6,487 bases of DNA from a bacterium (GTDB lineage: Bacteria; Ratteibacteria; UBA8468): assembly GCA_030637775.1 (NCBI GenBank), contig DAOWFY010000027.1:1-6487 (forward strand), read 5' to 3'. The position numbers and the translations under genes were made by a program. Under the pieces are notes generated by a model that was given only the letters and a program-made list of their open reading frames with translations, ran no database searches and had not been told where the DNA came from. Position 1 is the stretch's first letter, and the number at the start of each line of letters is the position of its first letter. Below are positions 6,433 through 6,487 of the stretch, one piece after another.

Positions 6433-6439
6433 CCCTCCT
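6433..6439 (-). promoter_or_regulatory. Ribosome binding site fixing the LolA-like gene start
   Basis: On the minus strand AGGAGGG stands 3 nt (AAA) before the ATG at 6429. The spacing is a little short, but the match to the 16S tail is strong. It argues against the in-frame TTG at 6462 as the start. Confidence 0.7.
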
Positions 6440-6465
6440 ATTTTACCTTTTCGTATTGTCAAAAA

Positions 6466-6487
6466 CTTCCTGCTAATTTTCTGCTAA
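6466..6487 (-). repeat. Tandem 11-bp direct repeat upstream of the LolA-like gene
   Basis: Read on the minus strand, TTAGCAGAAAA is followed immediately by TTAGCAGGAAG, two 11-bp units matching at 9 positions. It sits 36 bp upstream of the LolA-like start codon and reaches the window edge, so more copies may follow. A period of 11 bp is about one helical turn, which would suit a protein binding site, but it could equally be the end of an upstream coding region. Confidence 0.35.

Noticed and set aside
6430-6462. Longer N-terminus for the LolA-like protein from TTG 6462
   Set aside because: It would translate through the AGGAGGG ribosome site and place 11 mostly polar or basic residues ahead of the signal peptide.
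6439-6462. TTGACA (minus strand, 6457-6462) with TAAAAT downstream as a promoter
   Set aside because: The spacer is only 11 bp and the -10-like hexamer runs into the ribosome site, leaving no room for a leader.

Overview
The window looks like chromosomal DNA from a diderm (Gram-negative-type) bacterium. Two minus-strand genes encode an outer-membrane beta-barrel of the DUF1302 type and an exported LolA-like protein, and both make sense only in a cell with an outer membrane. The DNA is AT-rich and lysine codons are frequent. The mix of carbohydrate genes would suit an uncultured heterotrophic lineage, but the sequence alone does not fix the phylum and I do not name one.

Left part (1-4012, plus strand): a compact gene string. 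It starts with the C-terminal end of a protein cut by the left edge, probably a polysaccharide-lyase or other glycan-acting enzyme with a terminal beta-sandwich. Four complete genes follow: a xylose-isomerase-like TIM-barrel enzyme with a C-terminal extension, an amidohydrolase-2 family metal hydrolase, a second TIM-barrel isomerase/epimerase, and a Gfo/Idh/MocA NAD(P)-dependent dehydrogenase. Gaps between the four are 13 bp, a 4-bp ATGA overlap and 3 bp, so they are very probably co-transcribed. Together they resemble a catabolic module in which a sugar, cyclitol or glycoside is oxidised to a keto form, isomerised, dehydrated or cleaved by the barrel enzymes, and a lactone or ring intermediate is hydrolysed. 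The substrate cannot be read from the sequence.

Junction (4013-4027): the plus-strand operon and the minus-strand pair converge with only 15 bp between stop codons. Small inverted repeats surround the junction, but there is no classical terminator.

Right part (4028-6487, minus strand): transcription runs right to left. It passes through a LolA-like (outer membrane lipoprotein-sorting type) exported protein, then a 152-bp intergenic stretch dominated by a long imperfect inverted repeat with a nested perfect stem, then a DUF1302 outer-membrane protein. Such pairs commonly accompany an RND/MMPL-type transporter, which would lie beyond the right edge. The pair probably handles a hydrophobic compound or lipid at the cell envelope. 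By hand-sampled lines this half is richer in GC than the left half.

The least explained piece is the structured element at 5441-5554. The most interesting functional question is the substrate of the two-isomerase, amidohydrolase and dehydrogenase operon.
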